Positions 8,814-18,700 of a stretch of 64,000 nt of DNA are shown one piece after another (the first letter of the stretch is position 1; every line of letters begins with the position of its first letter). Origin of the DNA: CAVWDU01 sp963753815 (GTDB lineage: Bacteria; Pseudomonadota; Gammaproteobacteria; Pseudomonadales; Halieaceae). The notes under the pieces were generated by a model. It ran no database searches and was not told where the DNA came from. It saw only the letters and a program-made list of their open reading frames with translations. Made by a program: the position numbers and the translations under genes. The stretch is from the NCBI GenBank assembly GCA_963753815.1, contig CAVWDU010000006.1, positions 124,001-188,000 of the forward strand. Reading direction: 5' to 3'.

Positions 8814-10020
8814 TCCCGTGCCGGGAGACACGCTGCGTATCGGTATCGTCGCGGGTGAAGCGTCAGGAGATATTCTCGGTTCCCGGCTGCTGGCCTCGCT
8901 CAAGGCGCGCTACCCCATCCTGCAGGCCGAGGGTATTGGCGGGCCATTGATGCTGGCCGAAGGGATGCAAAGCCTGTACCCCATGGAACGACTGTCGGTC
9001 ATGGGTCTGGTGGAGCCGCTCAAGCGCTTGCCTGAACTGCTGCGCATCCGCCGCGAGCTGTTCGCGCATTTTGTGCAGAATCCACCCGACGTATTCCTCG
9101 GCATTGATTCACCTGATTTCAACCTGCACCTCGAGGCGCGGCTACGGAGTACCGGCTGCAGGACGGCGCACCTTGTCAGTCCCTCGATCTGGGCCTGGCG
9201 CCAGGGACGGATTCGCAAGATCCGTCGGGCGGTCGACCTGATGCTCTGCCTGTTTCCGTTCGAAACCGCTATCTACGATGAGCACGGCGTGAAAGCCGAG
9301 TTTGTGGGGCACCCGCTGGCGGACGAGATTCCGCTCACGGTCAGCAAGCAGGCTGCCCGGGAGCAACTCGGCCTGGCACCGCAGGGAAAGCTGGTGGGTC
9401 TCCTGCCCGGAAGCCGGGCGGGTGAGGTAAAAATGCTGGCGCCGCTGTTTCTCCAGTGTGCCCGCGAACTGTTGCGGCTGGATCCGTCACTGTCGTTTGT
9501 GCTTCCGGCGGCTAATGCGGGTCGACGACGGGCGCTCGAGAGCCTGTTGAGCGAGTACAGCGAGCTGCCGGTGAGACTGCTGGACGGTCAGTCGCGCCTG
9601 GCGATGGCGGCATCTGACACTCTATTGCTTGCTTCCGGAACGGCGACGCTGGAAGCCATGCTCTACAAGCGGCCCATGGTCGTTGCCTATCGGATGGGTG
9701 CGCTCTCCTGGTTCGTGATCTCGCGGATGGTGAGGACACCCTTTGCGGCCCTGCCCAATATTCTGGCGGGGCGGGCCCTGGTGCCCGAGTGGTTGCAGCA
9801 CGAGGCAACGGTCGACAATCTCGCGGGATCCCTGCGGGCGATACTGGCAGATAGTAATGTCGCCCGTGAACAGCTGGCGACGTTTGATACCCTGCATCGC
9901 ACCCTGCGACTCGGGTCCGCGGACCGGGTGGCGGCGGCGCTGTCGGCGCTCGTGGATGATGACAGTCATCGGCAGCCGGATTCGAGTTCCGCCCTCGGGG
10001 CGCCCGGCGGCGGACCGTGA
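8803..10020 (+). CDS. lpxB: Lipid-A-disaccharide synthase
   Basis: LpxB is a peripheral inner-membrane glycosyltransferase (GT19) that condenses lipid X with UDP-2,3-diacylglucosamine to form the lipid A disaccharide. About 400 residues, full length. The N-terminal GEASGD motif follows the start, and the FLGIDSPDFN, SPSIWAWR and LLPGSRAGEV segments are all recognisable. TTG 8803 overlaps lpxA; GTG 8818, four bases after the lpxA stop, is an equally reasonable start. The stop codon overlaps the rnhB ATG (TGATG at 10018-10022). Confidence 0.96.
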   Translation: MSADPVPGDTLRIGIVAGEASGDILGSRLLASLKARYPILQAEGIGGPLMLAEGMQSLYPMERLSVMGLVEPLKRLPELLRIRRELFAHFVQNPPDVFLGIDSPDFNLHLEARLRSTGCRTAHLVSPSIWAWRQGRIRKIRRAVDLMLCLFPFETAIYDEHGVKAEFVGHPLADEIPLTVSKQAAREQLGLAPQGKLVGLLPGSRAGEVKMLAPLFLQCARELLRLDPSLSFVLPAANAGRRRALESLLSEYSELPVRLLDGQSRLAMAASDTLLLASGTATLEAMLYKRPMVVAYRMGALSWFVISRMVRTPFAALPNILAGRALVPEWLQHEATVDNLAGSLRAILADSNVAREQLATFDTLHRTLRLGSADRVAAALSALVDDDSHRQPDSSSALGAPGGGP

Positions 10021-10622
10021 TGGACGACACTGAAGATATTCCAGCGGAGCGTGTCGCCGGGGTGGACGAGGTGGGGCGCGGGCCGCTTGCCGGTGATGTG
10101 GTGGCCGCGGCCGTGATTCTCGACCCGGAGAACCCCGTTTCCGGGCTGCGGGACTCCAAGAAACTGTCGGCCCGACGCAGGGAGGGCCTGGCCGCAGAGA
10201 TCAGGCGGTGTGCCCTGGCTATCGGCATCGGGCGAGCCAGCGTCGCGGAGATTGACGAGCTGAACATTCTTCACGCCTCCCTGCTCGCCATGCACCGGGC
10301 CGTGCGCGCGCTCACATCTCCGCCCGGGTTGGTGCTCGTGGACGGCAATCGCCTGCCGCGCTGGGAGTTCCGTGCCGAGGCCGTAGTGGGGGGGGACGAC
10401 TCCGTGCCGGCCATTGCGGCCGCATCGATTGTCGCCAAGGTGCAGCGCGACGCCGAGCTCGTCGCACTCGACCGTCGCTACCCGGGCTACGGTTTCGCTG
10501 CGCACAAGGGTTATCCCACCCGTGCGCACCTCGCAGCTCTGGCCGCGCTGGGAGTCACCCCTGCACATCGGCGCAGCTTCGCGCCGGTAAAAAATCTGTT
10601 AGTCGACGCGCCGGCGGAGTAG
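10020..10622 (+). CDS. rnhB: Ribonuclease HII
   Basis: RNase HII removes RNA from RNA-DNA hybrids and incises at single ribonucleotides in DNA. The 200-residue product carries the catalytic DEVGRG motif (Asp16-Glu17), the DSKKLS segment, and the later acidic site in LVDGN. The C-terminal AHKGYPTRAH stretch is also characteristic. ATG 10020 overlaps the lpxB stop codon by one base. The position between lpxB and dnaE is the classical arrangement. Confidence 0.97.
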   Translation: MDDTEDIPAERVAGVDEVGRGPLAGDVVAAAVILDPENPVSGLRDSKKLSARRREGLAAEIRRCALAIGIGRASVAEIDELNILHASLLAMHRAVRALTSPPGLVLVDGNRLPRWEFRAEAVVGGDDSVPAIAAASIVAKVQRDAELVALDRRYPGYGFAAHKGYPTRAHLAALAALGVTPAHRRSFAPVKNLLVDAPAE

Positions 10623-10738
10623 ACTAAAAGTCCGAGCCGGGATCGGGTGCCGATGGCGTGGTCAGAGCGTCGATCGCCCCACGTTGCGCTGCTCCGTGTG
10701 TCCTGGTAGCCCTGGTATCGCTGGTAGAGCCGCTTTAC

Positions 10739-13700
10739 ATGCCTGAATTTGTCCACCTGCGCCTTCACACAGAGTATTCCGTCGTGGACGGCCTGGTGCG
10801 TATCGGGCCCCTCATGCAGCGGGTAGCCGAACTGGGCATGCCAGCAGTAGCGATCACTGATCTCTGTAACTTTTTCGGGCTGGTCAAGGCCTACAAAGCG
10901 GCGCTCGCCGCCGGGGTCAAACCTCTCTTCGGTGTCGACGTCCGTGTGGTGGATCCGGGGGACAGCGAGCGGGCATCGACACTCTGCCTGCTGGCGATGA
11001 ATGAGCGCGGCTATCGCAACCTTACCGAGTTGATATCCCGAGCCTATACCGAGGGACAACGCCTCGGATTACCGCAGGTTGAAAAAGACTGGCTGCGATC
11101 CTCTGCCGCCGATGTGATAGCGCTGTCCGCCGGGGCGGCGGGTGACGTCGGCCAGGCACTGCTGGGAGGCAAGCCTGAGCTGGCCGCGGAGCTTGCGCGG
11201 GACTGGATGTCACTCTTCCCGGGCCGCTTTTACCTGGAGTTGCACCGGGCGGGCCGCCCGGGGGACGAAGACCACGTGCATGCTGCGGTCCGCCTGGCGC
11301 ACCAACTCGAGCTGCCCGTGGTTGCCACCAACGACGTCCGCTTCGTCCATGCCGAGGAATTCGAGGCTCACGAAGCGCGCGTGTGCATCGGCGAGGCGCG
11401 CACGCTCGACGATCCACGTCGTGCAAGACCCTATAGCGAGCAGCAGTACCTGCGCGCGCCGGAAGAGATGGCAGAGCTCTTCTCGGATATCCCCGAAGCT
11501 CTTGCCAACACCGTGGAGATCGCCCGGCGCTGCAGTGTGACGCTGAAACTGGGCAAGCCCTACCTGCCGGACTATCCCGTGCCCGCAGGCCTGACGATGG
11601 ACGAGTTCTTTCGACAGGTGGCCCACCGCGGGCTGGCGGCGCGGTTGGGGAAACTGCTGCCGGCTGACGACGACCGCGCCGGTGAATCGGCGGAACGCTA
11701 CCGCGCCCGCCTGGAATTCGAGCTGGATACGATCATCCAGATGGGATTTCCCGGTTACTTCCTGATCGTGATGGATTTTATCCGCTGGGCCAAGGAGCGC
11801 GCCATTCCCGTGGGCCCCGGCCGGGGTTCGGGTGCCGGCTCCCTGGTCGCCTATGCGCTGGAGATCACCGACCTGGACCCGCTGCAGTACGATCTCCTGT
11901 TTGAGCGTTTCCTGAATCCCGAACGCGTCTCCATGCCCGACTTCGACGTCGATTTCTGCATGGAGAAGCGTGACCAGGTTATTGATTATGTCGCGGATAC
12001 CTACGGCCGGGAGGCGGTGTCGCAGATCGTGACATTCGGCACCATGGCCGCGAAGGCCGTGGTGCGCGACGTTGCCAGGGTGCAGGGAAAGTCTTACGGT
12101 CTCGCAGACAAACTGTCCAAGCTGATTCCGTTTGAAGTGGGTATGACCCTGCACAAGGCGCTGGAACAGGAACCGGCGCTGAAAGAATTCCTGGGCGAAG
12201 ACGAGCAGGCCCAGGAAATCTGGGACATGGCGGTACAACTGGAAGGCGTAACCCGCAATCTCGGTAAACACGCCGGCGGTGTGGTGATTGCGCCCTCACA
12301 GCTGACCGATTTTTCACCGCTGTACTGCGACGACACTGGTGGTGGCCTGGTCACCCAGTACGACAAGGACGACGTGGAGGAAGCCGGGCTGGTAAAGTTC
12401 GACTTTCTCGGGCTCCGCACCCTCACCATCATCGATTGGGCAGTGAGGAACGTTAACGCCATCCGCGAATCCACCGGCGAATCGGCGCTGGACATCAATG
12501 CCATCCCGCTGGACGACACGGCCAGTTTCGACCTGTTACAGACCGCTGAAACGACTGCGGTCTTCCAGCTCGAGTCGCGAGGTATGAAAGACCTCGTAAA
12601 GCGCCTGCGTCCCGACTGTTTTGAAGACATTATCGCGCTGGTGGCTCTGTTCCGTCCGGGGCCGCTGCAGTCGGGTATGGTGGATAACTTCATCAACCGC
12701 AAGCACGGCCGGGAAAAGATTTCGTATCCGGACCCGCAGTATCAGCACGAATGCCTGCAGCCCATCCTGGAGCCCACCTACGGGATTATCCTCTACCAGG
12801 AGCAGGTCATGCAGATCGCCCAGGAACTGGCCGGCTACACGCTGGGCGGCGCGGATCTGCTGCGCCGTGCGATGGGCAAGAAAAAGGCCTCCGAAATGGC
12901 CAAGCAGCGTGCTGTCTTTGCTGAAGGTGCGCGCGAGAGGGGCGTGGACAGTGGTCTGGCAACCAAAATTTTCGACCTCGTCGAAAAGTTCGCGGGTTAC
13001 GGTTTCAACAAATCCCATTCCGCCGCGTACGCGCTGGTGTCCTATCAGACCCTGTGGCTCAAGGCTCACTATCCGGCGCCGTTCATGGCGGCGGTGATGA
13101 GCTCGGAGCTGCAGAACACCGACAAGATAGTGGTGTTCGTGGAAGAGTGCAGGGCGATGAAGCTGTCGCTCAAACTGCCCGATGTCAACGAAGGGCATTA
13201 CATGTTCACGGTGAACCCGCAGGGCGACATCGTCTACGGGCTGGGAGCTATCAAGGGCCTGGGAGAAGGACCGGTCGAGTCCATCCTGGCTGCGCGCGAT
13301 AGCGGTGGGGCATTCACCGACCTCTACGACTTCTGTGCCCGTACCGATCCCCGCCCGGTTAACAGGCGTGCCATCGAGGCGCTGATTCGATCCGGGGCCT
13401 TCGATTGCCTGGAAGAGCCGCGCTGGGTCTTGCTGGCGAGCCTGGATGACGCTCTCAGGGCCGCTGAACAGTGCGCTGACAACCGCAGCAGTGGCATTGA
13501 CGACCTGTTCGGAGAAATCGTATCCAGGGCGGACGCGGCTGACGGTGACCTCTATGCCGCCCACCGTGGCGCCCGTTCCTGGTCCAGCCGGGAGCGCCTG
13601 AACGGCGAAAAAGAAACCCTGGGGCTGTATGTCACGGGTCATCCTATCGACGAGTACGAAAAAGAGGTGCGAAAATTCGCCCCGGTACGCATCGCGGACC

Positions 13701-14227
13701 TGCGAGCCGACAGCGATGTTACCCAGGTCCTGGCGGGGCTGATTGTCGCCACGCGCACGATCAAGACGCGCCGCGGCGGCAGCTTTACCGTGTTGCAACT
13801 GGACGACCGGAGTGCCCGCATCGAGGTGAAAATTTTCGAAGAGCTGCAGGCCGCCAATCGCGACCTGCTGGTCAAGGACCAGGTCATCATCGTCGAGGGC
13901 AAGGTGAATCGCGACGACTACAACGGCGGCCTCGCGGTCAATGGGATTGGCGTCAGCAGCCTGATGCAGGCGCGGGAGAAGTACGCGGCGGAGCTGACGA
14001 TTGAATTGACCGAAGACATGGCCGACGACCAGCTGGCTGACGCTCTCGAGCAGACGCTGGTGCGCGCAGGCGGCGGCCGCTGTCCGGTCGCGCTGGTGTA
14101 CAGCCAGGCCCGCAACCGGGCCCGGGTCCGGCTCGGCGAGCGCTGGCGCGTCGAACCGAGCGACGAGCTGCTGCAGTCACTGCGAGACAAGCTGGGCAGC
14201 GAGCGTGTATTCCTGGTGTATTCCTGA
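10739..14227 (+). CDS. dnaE: DNA polymerase III alpha subunit
   Basis: The replicative DNA polymerase subunit, 1162 residues, matching the family. A PHP domain occupies the N-terminus (HLRLHTEYSVVDG). The polymerase catalytic Asp401 and Asp403 lie in PDFDVDF, at the same residue numbers as in E. coli. A helix-hairpin-helix region, an OB-fold (about 13690-13960) and the C-terminal tau-binding region follow. ATG 10739 begins the conserved N-terminus; the frame is open upstream to 10658 but that extension is not family-like. There are 116 bases between rnhB and this start. The stop overlaps the next ATG by one base. Confidence 0.98.
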   Translation: MPEFVHLRLHTEYSVVDGLVRIGPLMQRVAELGMPAVAITDLCNFFGLVKAYKAALAAGVKPLFGVDVRVVDPGDSERASTLCLLAMNERGYRNLTELISRAYTEGQRLGLPQVEKDWLRSSAADVIALSAGAAGDVGQALLGGKPELAAELARDWMSLFPGRFYLELHRAGRPGDEDHVHAAVRLAHQLELPVVATNDVRFVHAEEFEAHEARVCIGEARTLDDPRRARPYSEQQYLRAPEEMAELFSDIPEALANTVEIARRCSVTLKLGKPYLPDYPVPAGLTMDEFFRQVAHRGLAARLGKLLPADDDRAGESAERYRARLEFELDTIIQMGFPGYFLIVMDFIRWAKERAIPVGPGRGSGAGSLVAYALEITDLDPLQYDLLFERFLNPERVSMPDFDVDFCMEKRDQVIDYVADTYGREAVSQIVTFGTMAAKAVVRDVARVQGKSYGLADKLSKLIPFEVGMTLHKALEQEPALKEFLGEDEQAQEIWDMAVQLEGVTRNLGKHAGGVVIAPSQLTDFSPLYCDDTGGGLVTQYDKDDVEEAGLVKFDFLGLRTLTIIDWAVRNVNAIRESTGESALDINAIPLDDTASFDLLQTAETTAVFQLESRGMKDLVKRLRPDCFEDIIALVALFRPGPLQSGMVDNFINRKHGREKISYPDPQYQHECLQPILEPTYGIILYQEQVMQIAQELAGYTLGGADLLRRAMGKKKASEMAKQRAVFAEGARERGVDSGLATKIFDLVEKFAGYGFNKSHSAAYALVSYQTLWLKAHYPAPFMAAVMSSELQNTDKIVVFVEECRAMKLSLKLPDVNEGHYMFTVNPQGDIVYGLGAIKGLGEGPVESILAARDSGGAFTDLYDFCARTDPRPVNRRAIEALIRSGAFDCLEEPRWVLLASLDDALRAAEQCADNRSSGIDDLFGEIVSRADAADGDLYAAHRGARSWSSRERLNGEKETLGLYVTGHPIDEYEKEVRKFAPVRIADLRADSDVTQVLAGLIVATRTIKTRRGGSFTVLQLDDRSARIEVKIFEELQAANRDLLVKDQVIIVEGKVNRDDYNGGLAVNGIGVSSLMQAREKYAAELTIELTEDMADDQLADALEQTLVRAGGGRCPVALVYSQARNRARVRLGERWRVEPSDELLQSLRDKLGSERVFLVYS

Positions 14228-14772
14228 TGGCCGGGATGCGGGCTAAGTACCGGGGTGGTGCGCGCTCGTCGGGCGCGGTGCTGACGTTGGTGTTATTGGC
14301 TTCCTGCCGTGTTGTTGAACCGCCGGTCTGCCCGTTTCGTGGCCAGCCCGATTACGCCCCCAGCGCCGGCTGTCTTGCCTCCGTGAACCAGCGGCTGTTA
14401 CTGGTCGAGATGAGCAGCGGGGCAATGTCTCCGCCCGGCGGCCGCTCCTGGCCCGGGGAATCGGCCCAGTGCACGGCCCATCGTGAGACCTGGGAAGAAA
14501 CGGGGCTCGACCTGATGCCGGTGCAGCTGCTCGAGGTGTTCGATACCGGGTTTCACCTCTATCGTTGCGAGTATTATCGAAATTATGACCCGCTCAATCT
14601 TCTCCCATCCGAGGTGCGGCGGGCATTGTGGCTTCCCTTGCAGGACCTGGAATCGGTGCGCTGGCGATTTGCCGGCCAGGGTCCGGTGCTGCGCGCACTG
14701 GCGGAACAGGGTGACGTTATCCCGCGGCAAGAGATGAGCAGTACCATGGCGCGAATGGAGGACAGATTGTGA
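14227..14772 (+). CDS. Nudix hydrolase with predicted lipoprotein signal
   Basis: A 181-residue protein with a recognisable Nudix box: Gly72, Glu78, then Arg86-Glu87 and Glu90-Glu91-x-Gly93, which fits GX5EX7REUXEEXGU except Thr at the first U position. Nudix enzymes cleave nucleoside diphosphates linked to another moiety using a divalent metal. Unusually, the N-terminus looks like a lipoprotein signal: positive residues (RAKYRGGAR), a hydrophobic stretch, and a lipobox LASC with Cys27. If real, the enzyme would be tethered in the cell envelope. ATG overlaps the dnaE stop and the 3' end overlaps the DUF1244 start, so all three are co-transcribed. The substrate cannot be inferred. Confidence 0.8.
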   Translation: MAGMRAKYRGGARSSGAVLTLVLLASCRVVEPPVCPFRGQPDYAPSAGCLASVNQRLLLVEMSSGAMSPPGGRSWPGESAQCTAHRETWEETGLDLMPVQLLEVFDTGFHLYRCEYYRNYDPLNLLPSEVRRALWLPLQDLESVRWRFAGQGPVLRALAEQGDVIPRQEMSSTMARMEDRL

Positions 14773-15071
14773 ATGATGACAGCACCGGACAAGAGCAGAT
14801 TGAAGCGGCGGTCTTTCGACGGCTGCTTGCGCATCTCGATGAGCGCAACGACGTCCAGAATATCGCCCTGATGAACCTGGCCGGGTTCTGCCGCAACTGC
14901 CTCTCGAAATGGTACGTGTCGGCGGCGGAAGAGGCGGGTGTCGAGGTAGCCTACGAGGCTGCGCGCGAGCGGGTGTACGGGATGCCTTACGCCGAGTGGA
15001 AGGCCCGCTACCAGACCGAGGCCACGGCCGAGCAGCTTGAGGCCTTCTCTGAAGGGGAGAAGAAGGGCTGA
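14769..15071 (+). CDS. DUF1244 family protein
   Basis: A 100-residue soluble protein recognised by the family core ALMNLAGFCRNCLSKWY, with two conserved Cys separated by two residues (CRNC). DUF1244 proteins are common in proteobacteria; I know of no established function. GTG at 14769 overlaps the preceding TGA by 4 bases (GTGA), indicating translational coupling. It appears to be the last gene of the long operon; a short tandem-repeat array follows 30 bases downstream. Confidence 0.85.
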   Translation: MNDDSTGQEQIEAAVFRRLLAHLDERNDVQNIALMNLAGFCRNCLSKWYVSAAEEAGVEVAYEAARERVYGMPYAEWKARYQTEATAEQLEAFSEGEKKG

Positions 15072-15100
15072 TCGACCTCACCGCGGTCCCGCATGATGTA

Positions 15101-15156
15101 GCGGCCGGCGAGGTGCGGCCGGCGAGGTGCGGCCGGCGAGGTGCGACCGACAGCTT
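15101..15156. repeat. 14-bp tandem repeat, about 3-4 units
   Basis: Three perfect copies of GCGGCCGGCGAGGT lie at 15101-15114, 15115-15128 and 15129-15142, followed by a degenerate partial copy. They sit between the convergent DUF1244 gene and the small minus-strand gene. The same unit recurs at 41848-41917 and 42141-42168. Confidence 0.9.
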
Positions 15157-15423
15157 TCAGAGATCAGTCAACTGGCGAAAATAGGCGAGTCGGGTGGCGT
15201 AGGGCTCGATGGCCTTTTCAGCAGTGTGCTGGATCAGCGACGACAGGGAGGGCTGGTCGACCTGCGTTGGCCGGTCGATCAGTAACTGGTCGCTGATATC
15301 CGCAAAGCTGGCGCCGAGAATCTCGGCGCTCTCCACGGTAGCTTGTATCATGAGAACCTCGGCCACGGCCAGGTCGTTGACGAATCTGCGCATTCGACTT
15401 TCTTGTGGCAGGTCTGTCTGCAT
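15157..15423 (-). CDS. Hypothetical protein, 88 residues
   Basis: A small, probably soluble and helical protein with no family I recognise. The start is supported by a good ribosome-binding site: on the coding strand GGAGG is about 9 bases before the ATG at 15423. There is no signal peptide or membrane segment. It lies alone, converging with the DUF1244 gene across the 14-bp repeat array. The residue composition looks like a real protein rather than a GC-rich frame shadow. No function can be proposed. Confidence 0.6.
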   Translation of the reverse strand: MQTDLPQESRMRRFVNDLAVAEVLMIQATVESAEILGASFADISDQLLIDRPTQVDQPSLSSLIQHTAEKAIEPYATRLAYFRQLTDL

Positions 15424-15731
15424 GGCTGTTTTGCCTCCGCAATCGGTTGCCGTGCCGGCAGTCAGAATTAGTGCCGTCAGTGGGTTCGCATACTACGCAT
15501 GCTCTGTTACAGCGCATCGATGCCCAACGGTAATGCATGAGCAGCATTTTTTGCTCTCATTTTTCCGAGGGCCGGTGGTCCGCAATAAGTGCTGCATTTT
15601 CCATGCCAGGGATGGCGTCACCTGTTCTCAGCAGTGCTGAGCCGCGCAACGGACGACTGCCCAGCGGTGCTGCACGACCCGGGTAGTCGGGCGGGTTTTC
15701 AGTCGGGGGACAACACAGTCTGACGCAGCGG
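15424..15731. other. Intergenic region, no gene seen
   Basis: About 308 bases between the start of the 88-residue gene and the stop of the RND permease gene, both on the minus strand. It must contain the promoter of the small gene. The segment 15475-15600 is less GC-rich than its surroundings. I see no convincing ORF, RNA or hairpin followed by a T-run. Confidence 0.5.
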
Positions 15732-18700
15732 TCAGGGGGACAGCTGCGCTTCTTCGCTGTTGCGTCGGGGCCAGATACGGGCCTTTATCCTGTCTCTTAT
15801 GCGCGCCGTATCTTCGCCGATCAGGTACAGTGCCGGTACCATCAGCAAAGAAACGAATAGCGCGAACAGGACGCCAAAGGCCAGCGACAGTACGGCTGGT
15901 TTCAGGAACTGCGCATCGGTTGCCCGTTCCGCCATGATGGGCAACAGCCCCACGAAGGTCGTGACCGTTGTGAGCAGAATCGGGCGAAAGCGACTGACAC
16001 CACCTTCGATTACGGCCGAACGAATTTCCCGTCCTCCTTCTCGCAGTCTGCCGATGTAGTCAACCAGTACCAGGTTGTCATTGACCACCACTCCGGCCGC
16101 CGCACCGATGCCGAAGTAGGAAAACAGCGCCAGCGGCACACCGAAGAAAAGGTGTCCGAACACCGCACCCATGAAACCGAAGGGTATGGCGGTCATGATC
16201 AGCAGCGGCAGCCAGTATGATTTGAAGGCTACCGCAATGAGGGCGTACATCATGAACAGGGCAACGGCATACAGCGACATGATCTCGTTGTAGAACTGTT
16301 CCTCTTCTTCCTGTTGCCCACCTTTCAGTATCTTGAGTGCCGGAAAGCGTTCCGAGAGTTCGGGCAGGAAGTTATCGCTAATGTCCCGGGTGATGTCATT
16401 CATCAGGTCGGGATCCATATCGGAGCTGACAGACACGACCCGCTCGCCGTCACGGCGCTGGATGCGCTGTACGCCGCTGGAAACTTCCACGTCGACCACG
16501 GACAGCAGCGGTATCTCCCTGCCGTCAGTGGTGCGCACCCGGAAATTGGCCAGGCTGCCCAGGCTCTCGCGCAACGCCTCGGGATATTTGACCATGACCT
16601 TGACGTCTCCGTTTTCACGCGGCAGGCGCTGCACTTCTTCGCCGTAGTAGGCCTGGCGGACCTGGCGCGAGACATCGGCAAGCGTAATCCCCAGTTTCTC
16701 GGCTCCGGGGCGTAACTGCAGCAGGATTTCGTCGGATTCTCCGCGCTGGCTGTCGCGCACGTAGTAGGTCCCATCATACGTTCTCAGCCTGGCCTGCAGC
16801 GCCAGGCTGGCCGCCTGGAGCCTTTCGGGATCGCGATGCCGCAGCAGGTAGGTGACATCCGGCCCGTCGTCGCCGATAGAATAGTTGACCTGTATTTCGT
16901 CGGCATCGGGGATGTCGCCGACCAGCTCACGAAACCGGGTGGCGGCCTCCTTTGCCGACATATCCCGCAACTCCGGCGGGACGAGGCGGACGATAGCGAT
17001 GACGCTATCCCTGCGAGAGCGTGTATACCAGCCCCGAATCAGTTCTCCGCTGCCTTCACCTCGCTGCGCCCGTGCGTCGACTTCGGCGATGAGCGCGCGC
17101 TCCGCCTGCTGCAGGTGATCGAGAACCGCGAGTGCGCGCGAGTAGGGGGTACCGCTTGGCAGTACCACGTTGATATAGATCTCCTGGTTCTCGACCTGTG
17201 GCATGAAGTAGAACTTCACCCATCCGCTGGTGAAGAATCCGATACTCAGGATGAAAGCACCCACGAACAGGCTGGTGGTGAGATAGCGATGATCGACGGC
17301 CGCACCGAGCACCCGACGGTAAACGGTATTAGCGAATTCGCTGATACCGTGTTCTATGCGCTGTTGCCGCCTGGCCAGGCCGCGCAGGCCGGTCCGTGGC
17401 TCGAGGTGGCGCAGATGTGCGGGCAGGATGAAAAATGCCTCGATCAGCGAGATGGCGAGGGCGACGGTGATCACAATCGAAAGTTGACGGGTGATCTGGG
17501 CGGTTTCACCGGTGACGAACAGCCAGGGTGCGAAGGCAATGACCGTAGTGAGGACCGCGAAGATCACGGGCTTCGATACGGCGACAGCGCCGGTGATAGC
17601 GGATTCCGGTCCTCCCCCCAACCGGTGGGCGGTTTCGTGAATACTCTCCCCGACGACTATGGCATCGTCCACAACGATCCCCAGAACCAGCAGGAAGGCG
17701 AAGGTGGAAATGATATTCAGCGACACGTCGTTTGCGGGCAGCAGGGAGAACGTGCCCATGAATGCCACCGCGATTCCAGCGGTTACCCACAGCGCCACCT
17801 TGGGCCGCAGTGAGAGAATCAGAATGATGAAGACAAGTCCGAGCCCGAGCCCCGCGGACTCGCCGATCAATCCCATACGCGAGCGGTAGATATCGGCGGA
17901 GTCCAGCCACAGCGTGAGTTCGACTCCGCTGGGCAATCGCGAGCGGGCCTCGGCCATCCAGGCCTGCACCGCCTCGCTTGTCTTGACCACCTGCATGTTG
18001 TCGGTGTCTTTCAACATCAACAGGACTGCAGGCTCTCCGTTCATCATCGCGAGGATTTCGTTGTCCTCGAACCCGTCTACCACCCGGGCGACGTCGCCGA
18101 CCCTGACAATACCGCCTTCGGAACTCTGGCGGACCACGATACGTTCGAATTCTTCTTCGGTGTCGGCCATGTTGCGTGCGCGCAGTTGTACGTCGCCGGT
18201 GGCGGTGCGCACCTGGCCTGATGACAGGTTGATTGAGCTCGCCCTGATGGCTTCGGCGACCTCGGCAAAGGTGAGTCCGTAGCGGCGCATGGCCGACTCG
18301 GAGAGCTCGATGGTGACTTCCTCGCGCCGCGTGCCGAACAGCTCAATGGTAGAGACGTAGGGGAGGGTGGCCACTTCATCACGAAGGTCTTCGGCCAGCC
18401 GCGTCAGTTCGCGCTCGCTGATATTGCCGTGCACTGCAATGCGAATCATTTCCTGTCGGAATTCGGTGCGTTTTACCCGTGGATTCTCGATGTCCCGCGG
18501 CAGCGCTGTAACCGAGTCCACAGCGTTTTTGACGTCGTTGAGAAAGCTGTTGATATCGACGTCTGGATAGGTGGTAACGTCGATACGCGCCATGTTTTCG
18601 GTGGCCGTCGAGTAGATTCTGTAAACCCGGTCGATATTCTTCAGCGCTTCCTCTATGCGCGCGACAACCTGCTCTTCCACTTCCTGGGGCGCTGCGCCGG

